Below are positions 18,988-31,820 of a stretch of 64,000 bases of DNA, piece by piece. Position 1 is the first letter of the stretch. The number at the start of each line of letters is the position of its first letter. The DNA comes from Oryzias latipes (lineage: Eukaryota; Chordata; Actinopteri; Beloniformes; Adrianichthyidae), in NCBI RefSeq assembly GCF_002234675.1, contig NC_019871.2, forward strand, positions 18,174,433 through 18,238,432, in the 5' to 3' direction. Under the pieces are notes generated by a model that saw nothing but the letters and a program-made list of their open reading frames with translations, searched no databases and was not told the DNA's origin. A program made the translations under genes and the position numbers.

Positions 18988-21900
18988 GCGCTTCCTCCTC
19001 CTGGTGGTGGTGGGGGGAGTCGTGCTGGCCATCGTCAGTGTGAGCCTTCAGTTCTGTAAGTGCTCAGTGTTTATAATCTACCTGTAGATGTTTTCAGGTG
19101 TAACCATGGCCCATTATTCAGCTTGACTGTTGCGTGGGGGGCGAATGTGAGTACAGTTCCACACATGGATGAACATCATTTCATCTTCTTCCTCCTTAAC
19201 TCTCACGGAAACAGAGCAGACTCTCTCTCCACCGCCCTCCGCCCCCTAGACTTCCTACAGAACATTTGACCTCTCTCAGCCTTCAGTCCCACCCAAATCT
19301 GCTGTGGAGGATGTGTAGGTTTTTAGAATTGACTTTTCTGTTTGGGGGTCATTGTTAAGCATCCCCCCCAGGGATCTGTCTGGACTGTGTGTCCCAGCCA
19401 TGAACAGTCAATGCAAGGAAGCCCCCTAACCAGGAGGTTGATGTGGCTCTGCAGCCATTGTGACTGTGAGAGGAAAAAGCTGGGTGATGATGCATGCAGA
19501 CCTGAATGAGATGTAAGAGAAGAGGAAGATGTGATCATAAACAGGTATGATCATTTATGATCATTTACATGGGTAAGCATAAAGGATCAGACTCTTGTGG
19601 TTTTTGGTTATGAGCTGAGTTAAAGTTAATGCCTTTGCCTTTCTTTGTTCTGCTTCCTCATTCTGCTGCCTTAAAGCTTCTGTATGCTCTACAAGAACAG
19701 AGAAGTTTATTGTGCATGGGACAGTTTCAGTTTTGGACCCGTTTAGAACACCGTCAAAGACTTTGTTCAGCTTTAGCTCATATCACATATTCTGTTAGAA
19801 TTCTCTAGTGCTCAGAGATGAAGACCTAATCTCACCTTAGTAACACAAATCCTGTGAAAATACAATTCCTCGTCAGCAGATCATGTTTGATGTTGACTTT
19901 TCAGCGGAATGTGGTTTTTACGGAAATGTCAGAAAAATGAAGTAAACCAATAACTGAACCTAATTCACTCAGTGCTCACTGGATGAGGGCACCTATGTAT
20001 GTGTGTGCATGCATGTGTGTTACTCAGGAGCAACTTGCATGTGATTTAAAAAAAACATTGTCTCATATATTTGTTTTTTTCCTTCTAACAACCAATTGTG
20101 CTTTAACAGTTGTTTCCCACTAACAACCACTAGGGGGCCCTGTAGGTTTGTGCATCACTATTTGCTACTGACAGCAAAGCAGAAGAAAAGCAGCATCCAA
20201 AACAAACATGGAGTCGAATCTGATTGTTCTCCTCCTCTACTTCATATTTTTCTTATGTGCATCGAGACATAATTTTTTTTACTTTTATTTTTCCTTCCTC
20301 CTACTAATGTGGGACAGCAAGTCATCAAACTGGGTTACAGGGACACAGAAGCTGCTGTGGTTCGTTGGTCATTTCTGCTGTATGATGGCAAACAGCCATC
20401 AGATCTGACATTTTATTTATATTTAAAAAATAAATTATGTTTAGGATTTCTCTTCTTTTATTTCCCCTCCTCGGTAGTGTGCTGCTGAATGTGCATTGTA
20501 AACGTGATATACACCCAATGCTTCCATGAGGCCAAACGAGCTTCCACTCTTTTGGGATCAAGTGTTTTTAGGAAGTTTTGACCGTTCTTCCAAAAGTGCA
20601 TTGGCGAGGTCACAGACTAATGTTGGTCAAGAAGACCTGGCTCTTAGTCTTCTCTCTAATTCATCCCAAATGTGTTCCATTGGGTTCAGGTCAGAACTTT
20701 GTGCAGGCCAGTCAAGTTCATCCACACCATACTCTATCATCCATGTCTTTACAAACCTTTCTTTGAGAACAGTCATGTTGGAAGAGGAAGGGGCCAGCTC
20801 CAAACTGTTCCCACAAGGTTGGGAGCATGGAATTCTCCAAAAATGTTTTGATATCCTGGAGCATTCAGCGTTGCTTTCACTGGAACAAAGGGGCCAAGGC
20901 CAAAAAAAGCAACCCCACACCACAATTCCTCCACCAAATTTCACACTCAGCACAATGCAGTCCGAAATGTACCGTTCTCTTGGCAAACTCCAAACCCAGA
21001 GTCGTCCAACAGATTGTCAGATGGAAAAGTGTGATTCATCACTCCAGAGAAGGCGTCTCTGCTCTAGAGTCCAATGGGGATGTGCTTTACTCCACTGCTG
21101 CCGACGCTTTGCGTTGCACTTGATGATGTGTGGCTTGGATGCAGCTGCTCGGCCATGGAAACCCATTCCATGAAGATCTCTGTGTACTGTGTACTTGGGC
21201 TAATCTGAAGGTCATATGAAGTTTGGACCTTTGTAGCGATTGATTTTGCAGAAAGTTGAGGACCTTGACAGACCTTGATGCTGACCCCTCTCTGTCCACT
21301 TATCTGCCCTACCACTTTGTGGCTGAGTTGCTGTTGTTTCCAAAGTCTTCCATTTTATTATGATAGAGTTGACTGTGGAATATTTAGGAGCGAGCAAATT
21401 TCACGACTGGATTTGTTGCATTGGTGGCATCATATGACAGTTCCACGTTGGATTTCACTGAGCTTCTGAGAGCGGCCCATTCTTTCACAAATGTTTGTGA
21501 AAACAGTCTGCATGCCTCAGTGAGGATTTTATACAACTGTGGCCAGGCCAAGTGATTAGAACACCTGATTCTGATCATTTGGATGGGTGAGCCAATACTT
21601 TTGGTGATACAGTATAGTGTATGTGGATGCATGCGCCTGTGTGTGCATATGTGTGCATGCATGTCTGCGTTCATGTCTGTATTCGTGCACATGTGTGTTT
21701 GTGGCTGTTTGTCTGGATGCTTGTATTTACGTGTGGGTGTGTGCGTGCATGTATGTTTGCCTGCACTTGTTTGTGTGTATGTGTGTGTATGTGCGTGCAT
21801 GTAAACATGCACACCTGTCTTTGTCTGCATGCATTTTTTTGAACATGCATGCGCTGCTGCGTGCATGTGTGTCTCTATGTGTGGGCCCGTACTGTTTTAA

Positions 21901-24900
21901 AAGCGTGTCCATTTGTGATTTTGTATTCGTATTTGTAGTCATGTGTTTGTTCATGGTTGTGCTTGTGTGCGTTTGCTGTGACATTCCTGTTTGTGTGTAT
22001 TCATGTGCGTAGGCTGCTTTGGCTTTCCTGTGTGTATTCATGTGCGTTTGTGTTCCTCTGCCCTCACTGGCATTCATCTTGAAAGCACAAATGTCTCTTT
22101 GTGAAGAAACTATGACACAGTTCTTCTGAAGTAGTTTGGTTATTCCAGGCGTGTTTTAATGGGAGGGGGGAGGTCTATGAGGGAAAAGCTTTTCCTGGTG
22201 AATAGGATCTAGTGTGAAGTTGGTCCTCAGGCTGGAGAGTTTTCTTCAGGATGGCGTGCTCTGTTGTTGCACACATTTTCTTCTTCTTTCTCATCTTCGG
22301 TGAGTTTATGCAAACTTCTTCTCGTCCTTTTTGATATCTGAACAGCTGAAGATCTTCTCCATTTTGGTTTCTACTTCTTTCCATGTATAGTTTCCTTACA
22401 CAAATTTACGGGAAGGTCGTCTACGTTTAGGTTTGATTTGCTGTCAGATATTCAATCTTGCTGTACTTTGATTTTATGTTGCTGCCTTTCTTAGACATTT
22501 ACTGAAGCTTAATATGTCATACATACAGTGTTACTGTAGTACTTTAGAGCAGGGATCTTGAACCAAAAATGAAAGAGGTCCAGTTACACTAGCCAGCATT
22601 TCTCCTTTAAAGTATGTGTGACTTCCTTTGAGAAATTCTGACATCAGAAAATGGGTTCTGATACTGTAGATCCTGGTGAGCTGCTATTCAAAGATTAAAC
22701 TGTTGAAGCAGTTTCTGAAGTTTGTAATCGTTTTATTAATAAAGTCAACAAAAGAAGATGCAACTGTTTATGAACTTGTTCCCGCTCTGCTGGGAGGTCT
22801 GTCTGTAGGTCTTCCATGAACACCTCCTCTGAAAGAGCAGATGCTGTCATCAGCTCACAGATGAAGTTGTCTTTGCTTTGTAGCTTCAAATTCAGTTCAT
22901 TCATGACCACACTGTCCATTAGTTTCTCATTTTCTTAAAAGACTTTGCAGCCTTCTTATTTCTGAGCTCTCCCAATGATGCAACTTCCCCCTATAATGGA
23001 CCAACGACATACTAACTTACTGACTGTACTGAGCCATTCATTGCACATTGTTGTGCAGCAAATCATCAGCCCAGGCAACACTTTCTCTGAGGAGTTCCCT
23101 GTGTATTGGATACTGCAACGAAGAGGAAATTGATCATTTTTGTCATTGTTTTCATCACCTGAGCACGCTCTTCTGACGTGGAGGCACAAAGATAGATGGA
23201 TGATGTAACAGTAGACTACTGGCTCAGGATTGTCCTCTTTGAGTCTTGCTACAACTCCAAGTCTACACATGATACTTTCAGCATCAAGCTCAGTTAACAC
23301 TTCATGTTTGATAATTTTTGGATTAAATTTGATTTTTTTGTTATATGCACAAAATGTACGTTTCAGTATAACCCCAACTAGATCGGGCAAAAAACATAAA
23401 CAACAGTGGGTAAAAGAATGGCAGATGGTGGGGGGTCATTAATGTCTAATTTTAGGCAAAAAGAACTGACCTACAAGATTATCTTAATACTTAAACAGAC
23501 ATAGTAGATCAAGCCAGATTCTTTTAATCCTGTTTAAAAATATGTTCATGTGAAAAGTGATTTGCCCCTGAGCCTCACAGAGCTAAGTGGATCAGTGTGG
23601 AAACATTTATCAAACTTGATGCTGTTTCCAGCAGAGGAAGTGATGAAGATCAGCATCAAACTCCTTCATGTTAGAATTTTTCGATGTTCATGATCTGAGT
23701 CTAAAGGATAGAAAACTGGAATTAACTGGATGTCTTTATTTTTCTAATCTGTCTTTGGCTGTGTGTATGAAGCTTTTTGATGCAAGCCATTCACACATTT
23801 GAGTTTGTGGTGGGGTGTGAGGACGTTTGTGTTTATAGGACAGAAGATTTCCTGCTCTTTCTAAACACAGGAGTTCAGTGTTTTCTCTTTTAGATTTTTG
23901 TTGATGTTTCCCAGTTCCCAGGACAACTCTGCTCTTATTGGACCTTTTCTCTCTGAGCTCACAGGTCATTGGTTCCTCAGGAACAGTATAGTAGTGGAGG
24001 CTTTGGAATGAGAGAGCGGTTGACATGGATACGAGTTGATGCAGTTTCTTCACTGGAGGTCTGCTTGTCTGCTTTCATTTGACTGAACCACTTCAGCAGG
24101 AAAAAAAGGTTTTCATGTTGAAGAACTCAGTCACTGTGGTCCAGTCATGTGAGAATGGGAAGACATGAACTTCTGTGGATGTCCTGAAGTTCATATTTTC
24201 CTTAAAATGTTTTGACACAGGGGAGGTAGGGTTAGGGGTTAAGGTTAATGAATAATTTTACTTTGATCCGTTTGATTCTCAGGGAACCTGACCCCTGCCG
24301 CCCCCATGGGGGAAAAGCGGCCGGCCACAGCTTCAGGAGAAGGCTTTTTTTTGGGAAAGAGCAGAAAGCGAGTGTTCCCGGTGACCCAAACCCAAGAGCC
24401 TGACCCCATCGCTGAAGCTTACAGTTACTGCAACACCCCCAACAGAAGCGAGCAGGCCTGGGAGGGTGAGACCTTCACCTGGACACAACAAAAATCTGAC
24501 CCAACTGACATCTTCTTCTGAGAATGCAAAAGACACAATTAGTATAAATACTGACTGGAGTTTATGTCATCTTCTATTCATCACCTAATCAAAACTACTC
24601 TGATAATAATAAGTTCTACCTTGTTGCAGGACACAGTCCAGCGGACTACAAGCTGCTGTCCGTCCATGTGATGATTCGACATGGAGACAGATATCCACTT
24701 TACTCCATCCCAAAAACCAAGCGACCGCCCATCAACTGCACCCTGTCAACCAGCAGGTACACAGTCTAGTTCCAATTGCTTCTACGAGTTTTTTTAGGTA
24801 GTGGAGACTCAGTTCCCTTCCCAGATCCCTGACAAGCCCCACGCAGTTTGAATTTCTGCCAAGGTTGTAAATTCCAGGCATTCATGACAGAATTAGGATT

Positions 24901-27900
24901 AGGATTGCTGTCCTCTAATGGGGCACATTCATGTACTTTATTGTTGAATGTTTGTGTCATTAACTGTACCTGAGAACTGGAGTGAGATGGTGTTATGTCA
25001 CCCAGAGAAAATGGTTTACTTACACCTCCAACCAAAAGTCAATTTAGTTGGCATTTTTTCATGATACAGATGCCGCCACGTTGGAGCCAGATGACATCAG
25101 TCAGCAGGCTCCACCTACTTTTATTTAGGCATCTGATTGGCCAGTTTATAGCTTGAATAACTTGAAGTACAGAAAAAAATATAATAAAAAACATAGGATT
25201 ATCAAGCACATGTTACAAAAAGTTATCAGAACAGGAATAGTTATTCTGACCAACAGAATAGCCGCGGTTACATGTGCAAAATGTTTAAATCTGATCAAAG
25301 ATCGGATTAGAATTCAACCGTGTACATGGGCCCAAAAAACTTTTTCCGATTATAACAAGCGTTTATATGGGTCACACTTTCGGTTGGAATAAATCATTTG
25401 GGCATGCGCAGTACTCTCTAAAATACTGAAAGAGGAAATTAGTCCGGCTTTAAACAAGCTCAAACAACGACGAATGGTGTGATCTGGCACTGATGTACCT
25501 TGATCTAGGAGTTCACCTTTAATGTCTTTGGAGGTTGTTCTGGGCTCTTTGGACACAGTTCCAACTATCCGTCTCCTCAATTTTTCATCAATTTTCCTCC
25601 TCTGGACACATCCAGGGAGGTTGGCTACTGTCCCGTGGTTCTTAAACTTCTGAATAATATGTGCCACTGTCGTCACAGGAACTTCAAGCTGCTTAGAGAT
25701 TGTTTTATAGCCTTTACGATGTTAGTCTATAATTTTGTTTCTAATGTCCTGGGACAATTCTCTCCTTTGCTTTCTGTTGTCCATGTTCAGTGTGGTACAC
25801 ACCTTTACACCAAACAGCAACGTGACTATTTGTCTCCCTTTAAATAGTCAGACTGACTGAAGATGGGTTTGAAAACAGCTGTGATGTCAATTAAAGGACA
25901 TACCTGAGTTCATCATGACCCCCTGGACAATTAGTTCTCAGTCTTTTATGGAGGTACCATCATTTTTGTCCAGCCCTATTTCATTAGTTTATTATTTAAA
26001 TACTTCTATTAGTCAGCAACTCAAAAGTAATGGCTGATTTTGATTATTTAATTTTCAATAAATTTATATTTATTGTTACTTTTGAACGTTTCAAGTCATT
26101 TCAGTGAGCATTGTGGACTTTCTTTCTGTAACTGAGGGGTACCAACAATTTTGTCCACTACTGTAGAGGGGAGATTCCTCTAGCCTTGTATTCCAACACA
26201 GAAAAGACGTTACCCTTTGATACACTGATATGAATGCAGCAGAGATGAATGTGGTTTAGTTTGTAGGTGCTTGTCTGGATTTGTGACTTAGTTTTAGTCG
26301 ACATTTCTCTTTGTGTTTAATTGTTGGAATGCTTTCCCTCCCTGAGACCCGTTTCTCTGATAACCCTCTGAGCTTATCAGCTATGGCGGTGGGTTTTATA
26401 AGACGTGCTTTCACAGTTTGGACAGTGAGTTCTGCAGCCTTTGTTACCAAGGGAGAACATATTGGGTCAGGTTGGTTGGTATTAATGTCAGAGTCATGGT
26501 GTTCTGGTGTTTGCAGCTCCAGGTTTGGTTAGATCATCACATTCTCTGTTTTAGATGACAAATGTTTGTAATCCATGTTGGTTTTTATCTTAATTAAACA
26601 AAATAATTGAAAAAAAATCATAAACTCAGATGGAAAATTGCTCCATTCTTTCATGAATTCTGCTTTCTGATCGCCATCTTCTCTTGATGGGAGGAGCTAG
26701 CTGACGAATATTTAAGGCTTGTCTTTCAGGAACTCTTAATAACTTTCCTGTGAGTACTTCATATTTGTGTGACCCCTCCCCCCTTCTTCTGTGGACAGAA
26801 ATCCTGAAACTGTATAGTCTAAATGGTCATCAGATTTGCAGCGCTCAGAACCTTTACTGAGGTCAGTTCTGCAAATCTGGACCCAGAACAGACTCTGATC
26901 CTCACAGCAGTAACAGTTATTGCACAAAAGCAGATTGTCACATTGCAACCAACAGCAACTTATCCAGACCTTGGATCTGGAAGCTGATCAGAGGTCAGTC
27001 AAAGCGCAGTACCATGACGATGAAGATGCTTTTCACATTTCAAACTAAAAGCCCTTAATCTGCTTTAGAGGCTCTGCAGCCATAAACTGAAGCTTGGAGA
27101 TGCAGGGCTCCAACATCTGTTGGACTTTAAGTCTGACCAGGCGTGGCCAAAAGTTAATACTGCTCTTTAGGAAACTATGTTCATGTGGTTTGGATGTTCT
27201 TTCAAGCCACATTTAGAACAGAAGAGTTATAAAGAAAAACAACACTTTGTTCTTGATTTATATTTATATCCATGTTAGAAAGTTTGGATATTAAAAACGT
27301 TCTTTTTCTTTACTATTTTAGAAAGAACAAACGTCTTTGATCTTATAAAACACAAACGCAAGACTTTAGTTTAGCATAAATCAAATGTTTGTTTTTAGGA
27401 AAAAAAGGGCTTGTCTACCACTGTCTATAATTAGGAAAGATTTTTCTGACTTTATATTTTCTTCAATGAGTATCCAGGCATCCGGACGGAGAAATTCATG
27501 TTGGGGTAAATGACAGGTTCTCCTTTCAGTCCTCATCTGGAAGTGATCTTCTCATTGTGGTTTAAGCTCCTCACTCGTGTCTAAATCTGCTGGTTCTCTA
27601 GAGATTTTCATCTCTCACGTCTATCACTGTGGAGGAGTTCTACCGCCTCATTTCTAATGAATGCTAGAAAGAAAGACTTTTATTGTCCTCACACACTGTG
27701 TGTGCATTGATTTGACCTTTCTCTGTTTCTCCTCATGCATACCTCCCTCCCCTTTCTGAATAATCTTAATTTCTCGTCTTTCATATAATCTGTCTCTCAT
27801 TCTGGTTCCATCTTTTTTTGGCTAATCTCTCCATCATGTCAGTCAAATAATCCCTGTTCCGTGTAATTTGATTTTGTGATGTTTGCTGTGGAAAAATGAA

Positions 27901-30900
27901 CCATTGGAAGCTTTCCAGAGTGAATTGAATTTCCCATTCTCCCTGAACCCCTCAGATTTCTGGATGATGAAGCAGAGGGATGTGTCGTCTATTGTGTCTC
28001 ATAATTAAAAATAAAAGTCAATACCGGAAATGCTTTTTCATTTTCACAATAAAGCTGTGTTTGTTGACTCAAAATTAAAATGAAAAGGAAATCCTGCTTA
28101 ACGGCTTTTTCTTTTTCTTCTTCAACACAGTTCATTCTGTCAATTTAAATGATAAATAAAATTGTACTTGACATTTCATTTTCAAAATACTTTCTAGTAA
28201 ATGTATAGCAAAATTCAATTAGAAATATCTAATTTGTGAATTAAAATGGAAAAACAGAAAAGCTTTTTCATTTTCACAATGTAACTGCATCAAAGGACTT
28301 AAAAATAAAATTAACAATCAATCTTCCAAAACGCCATTTCGTTTTCTTCTTCCACACCGCTCATTCTGTGACGTAATTACAGCGATAATGCATTGCATTT
28401 TTGTTTTCACATCTGCCGCACAAAGACTGTCTCATAATCCATTTCCAGTCAGCAGTTCCAGGGGGAGGCGGGGCGATGACGTCAGTGCTCACTCGGTGTG
28501 GCGGTCCAGAGGAGGCTTTGGAGCGCGAACAGGACCGGCCGGCTGCTCCACGCGGGCGAAGCATGTCTCTTTGTGTTTGCAGGCAGGGCAAAAAGAAAAA
28601 GGGTTGATTTTCATCTCATTTTATTTTGAGTCGATAAACTCCGTTTTATTGTGAAAATGAAAAAGCGTTTGGGGTATAGACTTTTATTTTGAATTATGAA
28701 ACAGATATGCTTCCATTGTGGTCTTTGCTTTATTCCTGTTTTTTTTGTTTTACAAAATATTTACAGCATCTACCTGGCCTTCACAGCAGTTCATAAAACA
28801 GATGTTTGCATATGTGAGACTGTGGAGAACACCAGATTTGGATCGTGTTCTTTAAGATAGTGATCTGCAGTCAGACTTTGTTTTACTCTGTCAGCTTTGA
28901 TAAAAGGTTCTGACAGATCCCTGTTTTTATTTGTAATGTTCTGGAGTATGGACCAATCAGACTGTCTTAATGCTCTGGTAATCTAGTGGAGTTGATCTCA
29001 GATGTTTTTTTATACTGACCTGTAATCTTTATTCTCTGCTGAATTATGGACTTTTCCTCCTTCAATCCCAAAGGCTTAACTTTATGACTGTGTCCTACAG
29101 CAACAATTTCTTTCTTCTTTTTGTACATCCATCCCTTTGCAAACAGTTCTCTTCAGGTGTGTTAGAGCAACACCTGGTGATGGATGAAGTGAACTGCAGC
29201 AACATGCACTCACTATTTAAACTCAGATGTTAACTGAAGATGAAAAAGACCAAATCATCAGATACTTAACAATTACTCAAACTTTATATAAAAAACATCT
29301 ACAATGTTTTTTTTTAGAAGCACAGATTTAACAGTTACTGTTAAAACTTCCCACCTGTATTCAATGCCAAAGAAAAGTTTTGTGAGGAGCTTGAGAGCAG
29401 ACGTGGATGAAGCCACAGCAGCTCATTCTGGAGAGAACACTAAATCAGACTGAAGTGAAGCTGAACAAAGAACCAGGCCTGACAGGTAAAGGTCGTGGTC
29501 CAGGTGGTGATTAAAAAGAAAAGAAGAAGAATCTTTTGATAAACTAAAATAAAACGAAAACCAGTAAATAGAAGCTAAAGCTGCTGTTTAGTGTTGTCTC
29601 TTATTTAGACCCATTGAAACTGAGCTGCAGAATTTTGAACACTTTTTTCCAAATTTTTGGAAAAGATGGGAAATATTTGAACTTGTTTGTTTGTCCTAAT
29701 AGTCATTAAGAGGGATCTTCACCCACAAATAAAGTGACTGAAGTCTTTGGAGCAAAATGGCCAAAGATGATCAGTGTTGATGGTTTTACTTCCTCCTTGT
29801 TTTGCTTCAGATTCAGGAAGTCATGTGTCCGTTTTAACCTCTGATAATTGTGAGGAAATCCAGAAGGTTGGAGTTCTCCTGCTGATAAAGGCTGTAGATC
29901 TGGTTAGCATCACAGCCTTCTGGTTGTTGGATGTTTTTTGTAGCTGAAAATGCAGCATCAGTCTCTCAGTTTATTTTTTCTTGGGGAAAAAAAGACTTAA
30001 ATTATTTTATCTCTGATATGTTTTTCACCTAATATTTTGGTATATTTGAAAATAATTCTGATGTTTCTTTTTCTTGTCGTCACACTTAGGAGACCTTCAC
30101 ACCCGCTGCTCAAGACCTTCGTTAGTCACATGGCTCAGAGTGGGCGTGGCCACTGGGACTCCCCACTGGCCTCTCTTCCACGTCTCCCCAACCACAGTGC
30201 GTGTGAGATGGGGGAGCTCACTCAGACAGGTCCAAACACTTCAACATCTTGTTCTCAAATTCTTCTCAGTTTGACCCGATCGGATTCATGAGAAGTTTCG
30301 TCCTCCTGGATCTTCTCCTCCTGCAGGTGTAGTGCAACATCTTCGCAATGGGCAGCTCCTCCAGCAAGCTTACAAACCGCACAGGTTTCTGCCTTCTGAT
30401 TGGTCAGCACGTCAGGTGTGGCTGGAGACCACAGGTAAGAGTCGAACCGTCCAGAGTGGACTTGCTTTCCTCTATGGGTTCCTTCCAGACTTTGACTGGA
30501 AGAAGCTGACCGTCCATCATCAGTGGAACACCCTCTTCTGTGGTTCCTCGTGTGACTGCCCTGCCAGGAGCAAATACCTTGAAGAGGACCAGAGGAGGCA
30601 GTATCTCCTCAGAGTGGCAGATGCTAACCTGGAGAGGACTTATATCACCATGGCACGAACACTAGGCCTACCCCCGCGGCAGCTCCGAGCAGCCAACCCC
30701 ATAGATTCGCTGCTGTGCCACCTGTGCCACGGCCTGCCCTTCCCTTGTGCTCCCAGCGGAGATGGTGCTCCTCCGAGATGTCTGACCCGGGAGCAGTTTG
30801 CCGTAATCCGTCAGCAGCAGCTGGATGACGAGGCAGACCGGAGACGCGTGGGTCTCTACCGTAAATATGCCGTCCTTGCCATGTTCCCCTATCTCAATCG

Positions 30901-31354
30901 AACTGCTGCCAGGATGGAGCGAGTGGCCAAGAGCAGCGAGGCGGGCCGCCAGCGGCGGGCGGGGATGGATGAGGTCTTCACCCTATCATCTGCTCATGAC
31001 GTCACTTTGGCTCCGCTGCTAAGTGCCCTCGGTCTAGAGAAGGCCCAGTTCCCACGTTTTGCTGCCAGGATAGTCTTTGAGCTGTGGAGAGGCCTCCCTG
31101 TCGCACCAGGGCAGGTGAGGAGGAAGGGGGGCAAAGGTGAGAGGCCAAAGGTGAACAGTAGAGACGTGTTCATCAGGGTGCTGTACAACGGCGAGGATGT
31201 GACATTTCACTCGGCGTTCTGCAGGTCTCATGCCCGCCGTGTCAGCCAGCCTCTCTGCCCTCTGACGAACTTTCTGACATTTGTCCGGAGGGACATGTTC
31301 CAAGTGGTCAATGCCACGTCGTACAGCGAGGCCTGCTACCGGCGCTTTAATTGA
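18974..31354 (+). CDS. pxylp1: 2-phosphoxylose phosphatase 1
   Basis: Coding exons 18974-19055, 24283-24465, 24630-24756, 30090-30229 and 30327-31354 join in phase into 520 codons (519 residues); the human protein has about 480. Product: a type II Golgi membrane enzyme that removes the 2-phosphate from xylose in the glycosaminoglycan-protein linker, needed for chain extension on proteoglycans. Seen: short basic N-terminus and membrane anchor ([20 protein letters not shown]), stem with KSRKR, the histidine acid phosphatase motif IRHGDRYP in exon 3 (catalytic His), [42 protein letters not shown], and the second active-site block [16 protein letters not shown] near the C-terminus. The ATG at 18974 aligns with the known MLxRxRFLLL start; an in-frame ATG at 18941 would add 11 residues. 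Extra Arg/Lys/Gly-rich inserts lie in exon 5. The acceptor of this first coding exon is at 18907-18908. Confidence 0.95.
20480..21620 (-). pseudogene. degenerate Tc1-like transposon in PXYLP1 intron
   Basis: Minus-strand frames give the end of a Tc1-family transposase: [20 protein letters not shown] (catalytic third acidic residue region) and [10 protein letters not shown] upstream of it, with further pieces back to about 21480. Frames are broken many times. The right end, around 21585-21620 (GAGCCAATACTTTTGGTGATACAGTATAGT), matches a Tc1-type terminal repeat ending in TA-rich sequence. I could not find the left terminal repeat, so that end is approximate. The element is antisense to PXYLP1. 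Confidence 0.85.
21605..22060. repeat. TG/GCATG-rich degenerate satellite
   Basis: Alternating TGTGTG, TGCATG and TGTCTG units abut the Tc1 terminal repeat. Cys/Val/Met-rich plus frames and Thr/His-rich minus frames here are repeat artefacts. Confidence 0.85.
22695..23390 (-). pseudogene. hAT-family transposase relic
   Basis: The first frame (23390 to 22956) contains [20 protein letters not shown] and IHLSLC, resembling the LVARLKE...YHCIIHQxxLC region of hAT transposases of the GTF2IRD2/ZBED type. The second (22919 to 22695) contains [18 protein letters not shown] and FMEDLQTDL, resembling the later LNLKLQGKxxLI...F block. The two are in the right order but separated by a frame break, so this is a decayed copy. 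No terminal repeats identified. Confidence 0.6.
25400..26166 (-). pseudogene. truncated Tc1-like transposon with IR/DR-type end
   Basis: The minus-strand frame from the ATG at 25784 encodes the paired-like helix-turn-helix DNA-binding domain of a Tc1 transposase ([33 protein letters not shown], then the second helix-turn-helix with [13 protein letters not shown]). One in-frame TAA falls at codon 21. The end at 26138-26166 (GGTACCAACAATTTTGTCCA then CTACTGTA) has an inner direct copy at 25951-25974 (GGTACCATCATTTTTGTCCA), the IR/DR layout of Sleeping Beauty-type elements. The catalytic half is missing beyond about 25400. Confidence 0.85.
26167..27990. other. PXYLP1 intron sequence, nothing recognised
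   Basis: AT-rich intron without identifiable repeats or conserved exons. The same holds for 28704-30089. Confidence 0.45.
27995..28703. mobile_element. non-autonomous element with ~65 bp terminal inverted repeats
   Basis: The left end, 27995-28053 (TCATAATT..AAAATAAAAGTC, then CTTTTTCATTTTCACAATAAA), recurs inverted at 28643-28703. Inside, a block of about 125 bp at 28029-28156 has a diverged direct copy at 28261-28390 (shared CTTTTTCATTTTCACAAT and TTCATTCTGT). The centre-right (28440-28580) is unusually GC-rich. No transposase frame. Superfamily not recognised, and no target duplication was made out. Confidence 0.6.
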
Positions 31355-31600
31355 TAGGGACAGTCGCCCATTGATGGTACGCCTCCCGGGATTAGGTTGA
31401 CCTCACAGTGAAAGATGGTACAATTCCACCAGTTTTTGAACTCATTATTCACATTACTGTTCTCAACAGCATCAGGAGGTCTTTATTACCACAACATTTT
31501 TAGAAAACAACTCAACAAGGAGTTTCTTCGCTTTCTTAAACCTTTCACAAATGGGAACAACTATGAGAAGACATTCAGAACTGGATCTGTAATCCAGGCT

Positions 31601-31820
31601 AATAAAACTGTCAGTCTTAATTTTGAAGAACTTTTGGGAGAATTTTGGTTTTGTCTTTACATTCCTTGAAGGATTTGATGTTTTCATGTTCAGATTTTTG
31701 TACTTTTTTAAAGTGACATCCTAATTCTTTATATAGATTCACAGATACAGTCAGTGTCTAGTTATGAGTTTGCTGCTAAATTTAAAACTTTGCATTTTAC
31801 TCTGAAATAAATTTAATAAA
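31601..31820 (+). terminator. PXYLP1 polyadenylation signals
   Basis: AATAAA occurs at 31601-31606, 31806-31811 and 31815-31820, 250-470 bases after the stop codon. Which is used is not decidable here. Confidence 0.55.

Noticed and set aside
21583-22077. Overlapping Cys/Val-rich (+) and His/Thr-rich (-) frames, also at 8040-8231 and 61313-61899
   Set aside because: Products of TG-rich satellite sequence, open in many frames because the repeats lack stops.
30074-30291. Extension of PXYLP1 exon 4 on both sides
   Set aside because: Good splice sites at 30088-30089 and 30230-30231 bound the conserved part; the rest is intron.
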